14,312 nt of DNA from Candidatus Rhodoferax mariagerensis (GCA_016719055.1 JADKAW010000057.1:1-14312); one strand, 5' to 3'. Positions 6,337-13,395 are shown, counted from the first letter of the stretch. The notes: a model not told the origin generated them from the sequence alone. Numbers and translations: made by a program.

Positions 6337-8519
6337 ATGCCTCCCAAAAACATCCTGCTCTGCACGCTAGGGGCAAGCTGGGCGGTGATTCCTGAAATTC
6401 TGGGCTGGCTGGCACCCGCCGTGCTTGACTTGTACGCCCACCACCCGCAGCGCGTAGCACTTGATGCAGTGCGCGAGCAACACCAGCTCAAAGCGCCCGA
6501 AGAGCTATGGGTCTGCACCACCCAAGGTGCGCGCAAGCCCAGGCCAGCCTGACCGGACTGCTGGCCTGGTGGGCTGCTGCGCGCGCCCATGCCGCTGCGC
6601 ATCTGGGCGGCAGCCGGCACCGACCAGTTGGCCAGCCAGGCCGAGTGCGAGGCACATTCGCGAGGCTGATCTTGCGCACCACCTTGCTGGCAAGCGAAAG
6701 GCGGGCAGCGGCCGGTTGCTGCTGAGTCTGGCCGGCGGGCGCAAAACCATGAGCGCTGACTCGCAAAGCGCAGGTGCGTTGTTTGGGGCCAAAGCCTGGC
6801 TGCATGTGGTCAGCCCGACCCTCACCCGCGCCACTGTTTGCCCACACACCAACGCAAAAGCAGAGCAGCCAATGCTGATGGCTAAAGCGCTAGCGGCTGA
6901 TTTGTCCATGTGCATCACGCCACTGGTGGCCGGCCTGGGCCAGCGCAATGAGCTGCTTGACATCACCATCGACGGCCAGCGCATCAACTCGGCCAGCTTT
7001 GCGCTGCCGCTGGCAGCACCGGGGCACACACTGACCTGGCCGCTGCCCGAGGCAGGCGACACACTGCACCGTGAGTTGACCCGCCGCCAGGCGCAAAGCA
7101 GCCAGCTCATGGGCAACTTTTTGGCGCAACTGGCGTTAACCGAGCACCATGACAACTGGCGCAGCCTGTACCGCCTGCCGCCTGCGCAGATCGACGCCCT
7201 GCGCCACACACCGCTTGGCCCCGAGCACGCCGGCTGGCTGGCCGCGCTGCCCAAAGCCAGACCTGCACCGGCATCTGGGTGGCTGCCTGGATTTGACGGC
7301 GCAACGCGAGGTGGCACGTTGTATCTGGACCAGTTTGCGCAAAGAAATCCAGCTCCAGCGCTTGACAACACTGCGTGAGCTGCTATCACAAGCAGAGTGG
7401 CCGTGGGACTGGCCACAAACCTTGAAAAGCCAGCACAAGGGTGCCATTCGCACTGAGTTTCGCGCCGAGTTGTGCGCCGGGTTGCTGCTGCACGCCAGCA
7501 TGGCCCAGTTAGAGCACAACCTGTGGGGCGTGACCGAGCCGCGCATCGCCCTCAAAACCCGCCACCGCCACGGCTTTGCGGCGTTTGAGCGCCCGGGTGA
7601 ACTCAGTGGCTCGGCGCTGCTGGCGCACCCGGCGGCGCTGTTGCCGTATGCGCAAGCCATCGTGGCGCAAGCGCGAGCCGAAGGTCTGGCCTACCTGGAG
7701 CTGCGCGGCAGTCCGCAGAAATATCGGCCGCTTGACCCGATGGGTTTTGTGTGTGACCTGCAAATGTCGCTGGCACACGCCGGTGCGCAGGTGAGTGATG
7801 CCGGGGCTGCAGAGCCGGGGGCTGATTGTCTGCGCATCGGCTTTATCTGGATACTGGACCGCCGCCAACCCAAAACGCTCGCAAAAACAGTGCAGCAAGC
7901 GGTGATTGCCAAAGGGATTTCACCCAATTTCATGCTGGGCCTGGACCTGGCCGGTGATGAGGGCAGCAGCGCCCCAGAGCAGCTCGCGCAGCACTTCACC
8001 CCCGCCTTTGCCGACTGCGTGCCACTGACCATCCATGCCGGCGAGGGTGAAGCCGCCGACCACATCTGGCAAGCCGCCTACCACCTGCACGCTGACCGCA
8101 TTGGCCACGGCCTGACGCTGGCTGCCAACCCGCAACTGGCCAAACGTTTTCGTGAGCGCCGCATTTGCCTGGAACTGTGCCCCAGCTCCAACCGCGAGGT
8201 GGTGGGCTTTGCCGACCCGGCACACCCTGAGTCAGCCGGTCTGCCAGCCTACCCGCTGCGCCAGTTTTTGCACATGGGCTTGGCCGTGGCGATGTGCACC
8301 GACAACCCAGCCATCAGCCGCACCACCCTGGCCGGTGAATTTCTGGCCGCCGCGCGCATGACCGAAGGCGGTCTGAGTATGTGGGAATGCCTGGCCCTGA
8401 CGCGCCAGGCCTTTGTGCACGCGTTTTTGCCCAGTGCAGAGCGCGAGGCGTTGCTGAAAAGGGTGGATGCGCAGATTTTTGCGTTAATGTCAGAAAATGC
8501 CAAATCTTTGATAAAGTGA
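6337..8519 (+). CDS. cad1: Cad1: CARF domain fused to adenosine deaminase (frameshifted in the N-terminal half)
   Basis: Cad1 is a type III CRISPR effector: its CARF domain binds cyclic oligoadenylate, and its deaminase domain, as reported for the family, converts ATP to ITP. ATG 6337 begins MPPKNILLCTLGASWAV, a CARF start like the NE0113 group. ELWVCTTQGA and, near 6720-6760, LSLAGGRKTMSAD give the CARF ligand-site motifs. The deaminase part has DLHRHLGG (7260-7283, zinc His pair), HAGEGE (8034-8051, catalytic Glu), RIGHG (about 8098-8112), LCPSSN and CTDNP (about 8295-8309, catalytic Asp). All expected metal and catalytic residues are present and this half is one clean frame from about 7254. 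Indels near 6535, 6600-6670, 6830 and 7254 break the CARF half. The stop is TGA 8517-8519. About 725 residues restored. No Csm6 is seen; Cad1 takes the effector position. Confidence 0.9.
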
Positions 8520-8547
8520 CATTTATTAGATTAAAAGGAGATTTTTG

Positions 8548-8799
8548 ATGATTCAGATGAAGGTGTCAGATGGCGGAAGAGTTGTCATACCTTCTGAAAT
8601 TCGCCAATTTATGGCAATCAAGGAAGGCGACACCGTTTTGTGGGAGCTTCGCGATGGTGTCGCCACCCTGACCACGCGACTGGCGCAACTCCGGCAAGCG
8701 CAGGCCATGGTCAGAAAACACGTGCCTGACGGTGTGTCGCTGGTCGATGAGCTGATCGCTGATCGCCGCGCTGAAAATGCAAAAGACGAAGCCGAATGA
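8548..8799 (+). CDS. AbrB/VapB-type antitoxin
   Basis: This is an intact 83-residue antitoxin. ATG 8548 has an AAAAGGAG site at 8533-8540. The N-terminal half has the swapped-hairpin AbrB fold pattern: MKVSDGGRVVIPSEIRQF, then IKEGDTVLWELRDGVATL. This binds operator DNA. The C-terminal half, with a helical HVPDGVSLVDELIADRRAE, is the likely toxin-binding tail. The stop TGA 8797-8799 overlaps ATG 8796 of the PIN toxin, so the pair is translationally coupled. The gap to cad1 is 28 bases and is AT-rich, which could hold a separate weak promoter; the pair could equally be read from the cad1 transcript. Confidence 0.9.
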   Translation: MIQMKVSDGGRVVIPSEIRQFMAIKEGDTVLWELRDGVATLTTRLAQLRQAQAMVRKHVPDGVSLVDELIADRRAENAKDEAE

Positions 8800-9197
8800 T
8801 GCTGCTCGATACCTCTGCCGTGCTGGGCTACCTCAAGAATGAGCCAGGCAAGGAACTCATTGAAAGCGCACTGCTGACGGGCCAGGCCTGCATCAGCCAC
8901 GTGAATCAGGCTGAAGTCATCAGCAAGCTGCTGGATTGGGGTTTGAGCTTTGACGAGGCGCAGCAGGCCTTGGGCAAGCTGGCGCTGGCATCCGAGCCAT
9001 TTTCAACAGAAACTGCCCATGAAACCGCCCGCCTGCGGCCGCTGACGCGGGCGCACGGTTTGTCGCTGGGCGATCGCGCCTGCCTGGCCACAGCGCGTCT
9101 GCGCCAGCACCAGGTGCTGACCGGCGACCGTGACTGGCTGAAATTGGCCAATACCCTGGGCCTGACGATTGTTTCTTTTCGACCCGCTGCCCAATGA
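8796..9197 (+). CDS. vapC: VapC-family PIN-domain RNase toxin
   Basis: VapC toxins are Mg-dependent RNases that cut tRNA or rRNA. This 133-residue protein is intact and of normal length. It starts MMLLDTSAVLGYL with the first acidic residue Asp5. Glu40 lies in HVNQAEVISKL, Asp93 in LSLGDRACLATA, and Asp111 in VLTGDRDW. These four residues form the complete PIN active site. ATG 8796 overlaps the antitoxin stop. Its stop TGA 9195-9197 is the first base set of the inverted-repeat element that follows. Located between the two CARF effector genes. Nothing indicates inactivation. Confidence 0.92.
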   Translation: MMLLDTSAVLGYLKNEPGKELIESALLTGQACISHVNQAEVISKLLDWGLSFDEAQQALGKLALASEPFSTETAHETARLRPLTRAHGLSLGDRACLATARLRQHQVLTGDRDWLKLANTLGLTIVSFRPAAQ

Positions 9198-9297
9198 TTC
9201 CATTTCCAAATCATTCGTGTCTAGGCATCGAGCCGCAGACATTGCAGACGCAAGGCAAGGCGAGATAACAACGACACGGATGATTTAGAAATGGAAT
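9197..9297. repeat. 101-bp inverted-repeat element (MITE- or REP-like)
   Basis: The arms are 25 bases each: 9197-9221 starts ATTCCATTTC and ends CGTGTC, and 9273-9297 is its reverse complement with two mismatches. The 51-base centre contains GCAGACATTGCAGACGCA and no open frame of note. The left end abuts the vapC stop and the right end abuts the Card1-like start region. No target-site duplication is obvious. It could be a miniature transposable element, a REP-type repeat, or a terminator for vapC transcription. Confidence 0.7.
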
Positions 9298-9300
9298 GAC

Positions 9301-10482
9301 ATGACCCTTACACCACCCACCTCTGCCTGGTCAGTGCACAGGCTACACCCAACATGCTGCCGGTGCTGGACGAGGCCTGGCGCCCCAAAAAAGTGGTGCT
9401 GGCCTGCAGCGCGCAAATGAAGCACGCGGCTGTGGCGCTGCGTGCGGTGATCCAGCCCAAATGCCCTGGCACCGTGGTCGAAACCCTGAATCTGCCCAAC
9501 GCCTATGACTACACCGCCTTGTCAGACACCTTCTTGAGCTACCTGGCCGAGCATGCTGATGACAACATCGCGCTCAACGTCACCGGCGGCACCAAGCTGA
9601 TGGCGGTGGCGGCGCAAGAAGTCTTCAGGTCCGCGGGCAAGCCGGTGTTTTATGTCAATGTTGAAAACGACGACGTGTTGGTGATTGGCGAAAAAGCCAC
9701 CAGCCAACCCCTGCGCGCCAAGCTCAAGGTGCACGAAATGCTGCGCGCCCACGGCTACAGCGTCAGCACCCAAGACCGCCCGCAAATCAGCCGCGAGCTG
9801 CGCGACCTGACAGCCCGGCTGATTGACCATGTCGCCAGCGCTGGCCGCGCGCTAGGCACGATCAATGCGTTGGCACGCACGGCGCGTGACGAGCCGAATC
9901 TCAGGGTGGAGCTGAACCCGGCGCAATACGACTCGCGCTCGCTGGCCGACATTCTGGCGCTGTTTGCCGATGCCGGCCTGCTGCGCCAAAACGGTCAGGC
10001 GCTGGTATTCAAGAACGAAGAGGCGCGCTTCTTCGTCAACGGCGGCTGGCTGGAGTCGCATGTGTATGAGGCGCTGCAGTCGCTGCGCGCAACATGAATC
10101 GTTAAGCGACGTGGCCATCGGCGCGCGCGTGAGCTTTGGCGGGGCCGACCTGCGCAGCAAGGCGCGCGACAAAAACGAAATTGACGTGGCCTTTTTGTAC
10201 CGCAACACGCTGCACCTGATCGAATGCAAAACCGCCAATCTGGCCCAGGGCGGCAAGGGCGACGACAGCAAGGCTACCGAGGCACTGTACAAAATGGAAT
10301 CACTGCTCAAGCTCGGGGGTCTGCGCACCCGCGGCATGGTGGTGGACTACCGTGGCCAGCTCAGCAGCAGCGAGTCTGACCGCCAGCGCGCCGCAGAGGC
10401 CGGCATTGCCATCGTGTCGGGCAACCAGCTCAAAGACCTTAAAGGGGCCATTGGCCGGCTTTGGCTGACCAAGGGGGAATGA
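9301..10482 (+). CDS. Card1/Can2-like CARF nuclease, DUF1887 (two frameshifts)
   Basis: Proteins of this family bind cyclic tetra-adenylate through CARF and then cut DNA and/or RNA with a PD-(D/E)xK domain. The CARF part reads THLCLVSAQATPNMLPVLDE, VVLACSAQM and, near 9570-9610, ALNVTGGTKLMAVAAQE, which are family hallmarks. The nuclease part has NEIDVAFLYRNTLHLIECKT around 10177-10230, giving the D...ExK catalytic set. Two breaks occur. ATG 9301 is out of frame with the clear N-terminal reading and needs one base lost by about 9310; otherwise translation would start only at ATG 9354 and lose the first CARF strand. An extra base near 10095 ends the frame at TGA before the nuclease. About 390 residues restored. 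It lies in the effector block with cad1. Confidence 0.85.
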
Positions 10483-10551
10483 AAGTAATCGCTATGCAAA
10501 AATGCCAGACTCCCCCGCACCCAAACAGATTCACCACCAACCGGGATCGTC

Positions 10552-10800
10552 ATGCAAATCGTTGTTGACATACCACAAACTTACCTTGACGCTGCAAACG
10601 CCGCGCCAGAGGCCTTCGCACAAGAAGCCAAATTTGCCATGGCGGTCAAGCTGTTTGAAATGAAACGCCTGTCATCGGGCATGGCGGCCGCACTGGTGGG
10701 AATGGACCGAGTGGCCTTCATGGCGCTGCTGCCACGCTTTGGGGTGGCGCTGATTGACCTGGACGCATCAGAGCTGGCATCTGACCTCCAAAATGCTTGA
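10552..10800 (+). CDS. UPF0175-family antitoxin
   Basis: This is an intact 82-residue protein with the UPF0175 pattern: MQIVVDIPQTYLDAAN, then AQEAKFAMAVKLFEMKRLSSG, MAAALVGMDRVAFMALLPRFG, which looks like a helix-turn-helix segment, and a short acidic end VALIDLDASEL. Members commonly precede DUF3368 PIN-like genes as antitoxin. The upstream 69 bases after the Card1-like stop contain no strong ribosome site or promoter that I can identify. The stop TGA 10798-10800 overlaps the next ATG at 10793 by eight bases. Confidence 0.88.
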   Translation: MQIVVDIPQTYLDAANAAPEAFAQEAKFAMAVKLFEMKRLSSGMAAALVGMDRVAFMALLPRFGVALIDLDASELASDLQNA

Positions 10801-11284
10801 GCCTTTGCCAACGCTGGTGACCAACACCACGCCGCTAATTGCCCTGACGGCCGCGACAGGCAATCTGGACGTGTTGAAACTTCTTTTTTCCAGGGTCATC
10901 GTTCCACTTGAAGTGGCCGAAGAAATCCGTGCCGGAGGCACGACTGAATTCGGTGTCGATGTTTTTGAGCATGCACATTGGCTTGATATTCAGAAGCAAG
11001 TGGTCCATCTACAGCCCTTTCTGAAAAACTCGCTTGATCGTGGCGAGGCTGCGGTCATCCAAACCGCCTTGACGATGGGTGTGTCATTGGTCTGTATCGA
11101 TGAAGCCGCAGGACGGCGCATCGCCCGGCTTTGCGGACTCGACTTAACTGGCACCATTGGCCTGCTCATCAAGGCCAAACAGCGGGGTCACCCTGTATCG
11201 ATTCCCGAGGCTATTGAACGATTGCGCAGTCACGGCATTTGGCTTGGCGCTCAGGTCATCCAGTTTGCCATGGCACACGCCTGA
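10793..11284 (+). CDS. DUF3368-family PIN-like toxin
   Basis: DUF3368 proteins are PIN-like putative RNase toxins. I place the start at ATG 10793, inside the antitoxin 3' end, giving 163 residues; an upstream frame extension exists but lacks family sequence. The protein begins LVTNTTPLIALTA, the family's N-terminal strand with Asn at the position where other PIN proteins have Asp. It continues VIVPLEVAEEIRAGG with the second acidic site, LDRGEAAVIQTAL, LVCIDEAAGRRIA and GLDLTGTIGLLIKAK, all in standard order. The gene is intact. Only eight bases separate its stop from the cas6 start, so this TA pair and cas6 are probably one transcript. Confidence 0.88.
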   Translation: MLEPLPTLVTNTTPLIALTAATGNLDVLKLLFSRVIVPLEVAEEIRAGGTTEFGVDVFEHAHWLDIQKQVVHLQPFLKNSLDRGEAAVIQTALTMGVSLVCIDEAAGRRIARLCGLDLTGTIGLLIKAKQRGHPVSIPEAIERLRSHGIWLGAQVIQFAMAHA

Positions 11285-11292
11285 CATAACCC

Positions 11293-12405
11293 ATGTTCAT
11301 GCAACCCCTACCCATCGCCCGCTATGCGTTAACCGCCCGCGTACAACAGCCCCTGAGCCTGCCCGACTACGCGGGATCACTGTTGCGCGGCCAGTTTGGC
11401 GCGGCGCTGCGCCACGTGGCGTGCATGACGCGCCAGCCCACCTGCCCCGGCTGCCCGCTGGTGCAAACCTGCCCTTACACCCGCATTTTTGAAGCGCCAC
11501 CGCCACCCAAAGGTAGCCACGCGCTGCAGGACTTCAGCCAGATTCCCAACCCCTACATCATCGAGCCACCCACGCCGGGTGCGCGCGTGCTGGATGCCGA
11601 TGACGACCTGGTGTTTCACCTGGTGCTGGTCGGCCACGCCATTGACCAGCTGGCGCTGATCGTGTTTGCGCTGCAGCGCGCACTGCAGCACGGTCTGACC
11701 AAGGCGCGGGTGCCGGCTGACTTGATGCAGGTGGACTGGGTGGATGCCACCGGTCAGGCGCACCTGATCTGGCACATTGACCGGCCGGTGTTGCAGGCGC
11801 ACACGGCAAGTGTTGGCCCGGCCCCGACAAACAATGGAACACAAATAGCTATCACTTCAGAAGCTGCCAGCGCAGGTGGAACAAGGGCTGCAGGCCAAAA
11901 TGATGCACAAATCACGCTGCACATTCAGACCCCGCTGCGGCTGCAAAGCCAGGGCAAGCCGCTGGGGGTGGGGCAGCTCACACCGCGTGTGCTGATCGCT
12001 GCCATTGCCCGGCGCACCGCCTTGCTGATGGAATTCCATGCCGGGCTACATGGCTGGGGCGACGCCGCCAAACACATCAGCCACTTGAGCGACAACTTGG
12101 GCGACACGCAAGACCTGCGCTGGTTTGACTGGACCCGCTATAGCAGCCGCCAGCAGCAAGAGATGACGCTGGGTGGCGTGCTGGGCCGCTGGGCGCTGCA
12201 TGGCAACGCGGACACCCTGGCGCAAATTTACCCTTGGCTGTGGCTGGGTCAGTGGCTGCATGTGGGCAAAAACGCCAGCATGGGGCTGGGTGGCTACACC
12301 CTGGGCACGGTGTGTGCGCGCAGCCAGTCGGCAAACTCGTCCTCGGTGATGTCGCCGGCGGCTACCGCCAGCATGGTCAGTGTGGCATCGGATTGTGAAC
12401 ACTGA
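11293..12405 (+). CDS. cas6: Cas6 pre-crRNA endoribonuclease
   Basis: Cas6 cuts the CRISPR transcript within repeats. The 370-residue frame is intact. The N-terminus reads SLPDYAGSLLRGQFGAALR then a cysteine cluster, CPGCPLVQTCPYTRIFE, seen in the PF10040-type Cas6 proteins. The C-terminal region has LHVGKNASMGLGGYTL (about residues 317-334), the glycine-rich RNA-binding loop. A dispersed repeat (copy B) adds about 20 residues near 183-203 within a linker rich in Ala, Thr and Asn. The last 37 codons overlap the doc gene on the opposite strand, so the tail after GGYTL is low-complexity Ser/Ala and probably not conserved. ATG 11299 is an alternative start. I cannot assign the catalytic histidine with confidence. 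Confidence 0.85.
   Translation: MFMQPLPIARYALTARVQQPLSLPDYAGSLLRGQFGAALRHVACMTRQPTCPGCPLVQTCPYTRIFEAPPPPKGSHALQDFSQIPNPYIIEPPTPGARVLDADDDLVFHLVLVGHAIDQLALIVFALQRALQHGLTKARVPADLMQVDWVDATGQAHLIWHIDRPVLQAHTASVGPAPTNNGTQIAITSEAASAGGTRAAGQNDAQITLHIQTPLRLQSQGKPLGVGQLTPRVLIAAIARRTALLMEFHAGLHGWGDAAKHISHLSDNLGDTQDLRWFDWTRYSSRQQQEMTLGGVLGRWALHGNADTLAQIYPWLWLGQWLHVGKNASMGLGGYTLGTVCARSQSANSSSVMSPAATASMVSVASDCEH
11840..11905. repeat. Dispersed hairpin-like repeat, copy B (inside cas6)
   Basis: This copy reads ACAAATAGCTATCACTTC, then GAAGCTGCCAGCGC, then ACAAGGGCTGCAGGCC. The central GCTGCCAGCGC and ACAAGGGCT blocks match copy A exactly. It is translated in frame as part of a linker in Cas6. Confidence 0.6.
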
Positions 12406-12698
12406 AGCCGCCAGCCATTGAGCGCCAAAAACAGACCCACAGCTAAAAACGCCGCACGTTTGTTGCCATCAACAAACGGATGGTTTTTTGCCAGGCCCAC
12501 ACCATAACTAGCCGCCAGGGTAGCGACATCTGGCGGGTTGGTCGGGTCGCTGTAGGCCACCACATTGAGCGGTCGGGCAAGGGCCGAGTCCAGTAGCCCC
12601 GGATCTCGCACACCCTCGCCACCCCCATGCTCGACCAGGCTTTCGTCGTGCAACAGGGTCAGCGCTGGCTTGCTGATCCACCGCCATACCTGGCTCAT
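12294..12698 (-). CDS. doc: Doc-family toxin (Fic fold)
   Basis: Doc phosphorylates elongation factor Tu and stops translation. This 134-residue protein is intact. It contains HPFVDGNKRAAF at residues 73-84, the Fic-fold active-site loop of Doc type (H-x-F-x-D-G-N-K-R), preceded by GLLDSALARPLNVVAY and followed by FLALNGW, both typical of Doc. Its start ATG overlaps the antitoxin stop as ATGA on the minus strand. The 3' end runs 112 bases into the cas6 coding region on the other strand. It is the only TA pair of the window on the minus strand. Confidence 0.93.
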   Translation of the reverse strand: MSQVWRWISKPALTLLHDESLVEHGGGEGVRDPGLLDSALARPLNVVAYSDPTNPPDVATLAASYGVGLAKNHPFVDGNKRAAFLAVGLFLALNGWRLQCSQSDATLTMLAVAAGDITEDEFADWLRAHTVPRV

Positions 12699-12919
12699 TT
12701 GGCCAACTGGTGAAAGGTGTCACGAAATTCGTGCATGAACGCACGGCCCGCCTGAATCTCTTCTTCCAAGCTGGGGTCGTAGGGCGTTAGCACGTAACCA
12801 TGTGGGCTTTCGGTCAAAAAAACTGACTCGCCCTTGGTCAGCTTGAGCCGTGCCAGCGCCTCGCGCGGAAGAACGACCCCCACCGAATTGCCGATTTGCG
12901 TGAGCTTGAGCGTAAACAT
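12695..12919 (-). CDS. SpoVT/AbrB-type antitoxin of the Doc toxin
   Basis: This 74-residue protein starts MFTLKLTQIGNSVGVVLPRE, the classic AbrB/MazE swapped-hairpin sequence, then LARLKLTKGESVFL and a C-terminal tail SLEEEIQAGRAFMHEFRDTF that should bind Doc. I chose ATG at 12919-12917 because AAGGTG lies just upstream and family sequence begins there; the longer frame to 13096 has no family sequence and would run through the promoter. Doc is best known with a Phd antitoxin, but AbrB-fold partners also occur. A near-consensus promoter with an overlapping palindrome precedes the gene, suggesting autorepression. Confidence 0.9.
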   Translation of the reverse strand: MFTLKLTQIGNSVGVVLPREALARLKLTKGESVFLTESPHGYVLTPYDPSLEEEIQAGRAFMHEFRDTFHQLAK

Positions 12920-12931
12920 GTGTTTCACCTT

Positions 12932-12947
12932 AAACGTTATAACGCTT
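12932..12947. promoter_or_regulatory. Candidate operator for the doc antitoxin
   Basis: The 16-base AAACGTTATAACGCTT contains the perfect palindrome CGTTATAACG at 12935-12944 and extends with one mismatch. It covers the expected transcription start and lies 13 bases upstream of the antitoxin ATG. AbrB-fold antitoxins bind such palindromes. Binding itself is inferred. Confidence 0.5.
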
Positions 12948-12950
12948 GTA

Positions 12951-12979
12951 ATAATACCGGCCCGCCAAACACCTGTCAA
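12951..12979 (-). promoter_or_regulatory. Sigma-70-type promoter for the antitoxin-doc pair
   Basis: On the minus strand TTGACA (12979-12974) is followed after exactly 17 bases by TATTAT (12956-12951). The -35 is perfect and the -10 has one mismatch to consensus. Transcription would begin near 12944, inside the candidate operator. Confidence 0.65.
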
Positions 12980-12992
12980 CGCCAGCCAGCCA

Positions 12993-13006
12993 CGGCAAGC
13001 TTGCCG
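12993..13006. promoter_or_regulatory. 14-base perfect palindrome between divergent doc antitoxin and cas2
   Basis: CGGCAAGCTTGCCG is a perfect palindrome with no loop, which suits a dimeric DNA-binding protein better than an RNA hairpin. It lies 14 bases upstream of the minus-strand -35 and 40 bases before the cas2 ATG, where a regulator could affect both. Confidence 0.35.
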
Positions 13007-13045
13007 CACCCCACAAACCCGCCGCGCCGCAAAACAATAGCGGCC

Positions 13046-13330
13046 ATGACCCAACGCTTGCTGCACCTGGCCTGCTACGACGTCGCCGAGCCGCACCGCC
13101 TGATTGCGGCGCTAAAGCTCGCCCGGGTGTATGCCACCGGCGGGCAAAAGTCGGTGCACGAGCTGTTTTTGACGGTGGCCGAGCGCATTACCCTGATTGA
13201 AGACATGAGCGCCCTGCTGGACCTGAGCACCGACCGTTTTTTGCTGCTGCGGCTGGACCCGCGCAGCCGTGTGCACACCCTGGGCAAAGCCGTGCAGCCG
13301 GCCGACCCGGACTACTTTTATGTGGGTTGA
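13046..13330 (+). CDS. cas2: Cas2, spacer-acquisition subunit
   Basis: Cas2 is the central dimer of the Cas1-Cas2 integrase. This 94-residue protein is intact and of normal length. It starts MTQRLLHLACYDVAEPHRL, with the conserved Asp after the first strand, then ARVYATGGQKSVHELFLT as the ferredoxin-like helix and strand, and LLLRLDPRSRVHTLG near the end. I chose ATG 13046 because the family sequence begins there; the longer frame upstream overlaps the divergent promoter. cas2 precedes cas1, the reverse of the most common order. They are separated by 65 bases that hold a copy of the dispersed repeat. Confidence 0.92.
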   Translation: MTQRLLHLACYDVAEPHRLIAALKLARVYATGGQKSVHELFLTVAERITLIEDMSALLDLSTDRFLLLRLDPRSRVHTLGKAVQPADPDYFYVG

Positions 13331-13337
13331 TACCCAC

Positions 13338-13390
13338 AAAATAATAGCGCCTTGCGCATACTGCATAAGGGCTACAGCCCAATTATTCAT
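13338..13390. repeat. Dispersed hairpin-like repeat, copy C (between cas2 and cas1)
   Basis: The segment ACAAAATAATAGCGCCTTG, GCGCATACTGCATAAGGGC and TACAGCCCAATTATT has the same GCGCATA...ATAAGGGCTACAG core as the other copies. Its ends AATAAT/ATTATT are complementary, so the transcript could fold into a hairpin between cas2 and cas1. It is the only copy outside a gene. Confidence 0.6.
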
Positions 13391-13395
13391 ATAAC

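Noticed and set aside
6855..6905. A possible fifth, degenerate copy of the dispersed repeat in cad1, in the reverse direction (AGCC ... GCGCTAGCGGCTGATTTG)
   Set aside because: Only the GCGCT-GC-GCT part resembles the others; the ACAAGGGCTAC half is not found, so chance similarity cannot be excluded.
197..7254. Programmed ribosomal frameshifting as the cause of the many frame changes
   Set aside because: Breaks are too many, go in both directions and lack shared slippery sites, so error or mutation is more likely.
6505..7416. A 303-codon open frame on the minus strand across the cad1 CARF half
   Set aside because: It is composition-driven and antisense to a clear CARF domain; its translation is Ala/Arg/Ser-rich without family motifs.
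8505..8547. A separate promoter for the AbrB/VapC pair in the AT-rich gap after cad1
   Set aside because: A TTGATA hexamer exists, but no convincing -10 at proper spacing; only the ribosome site is clear.
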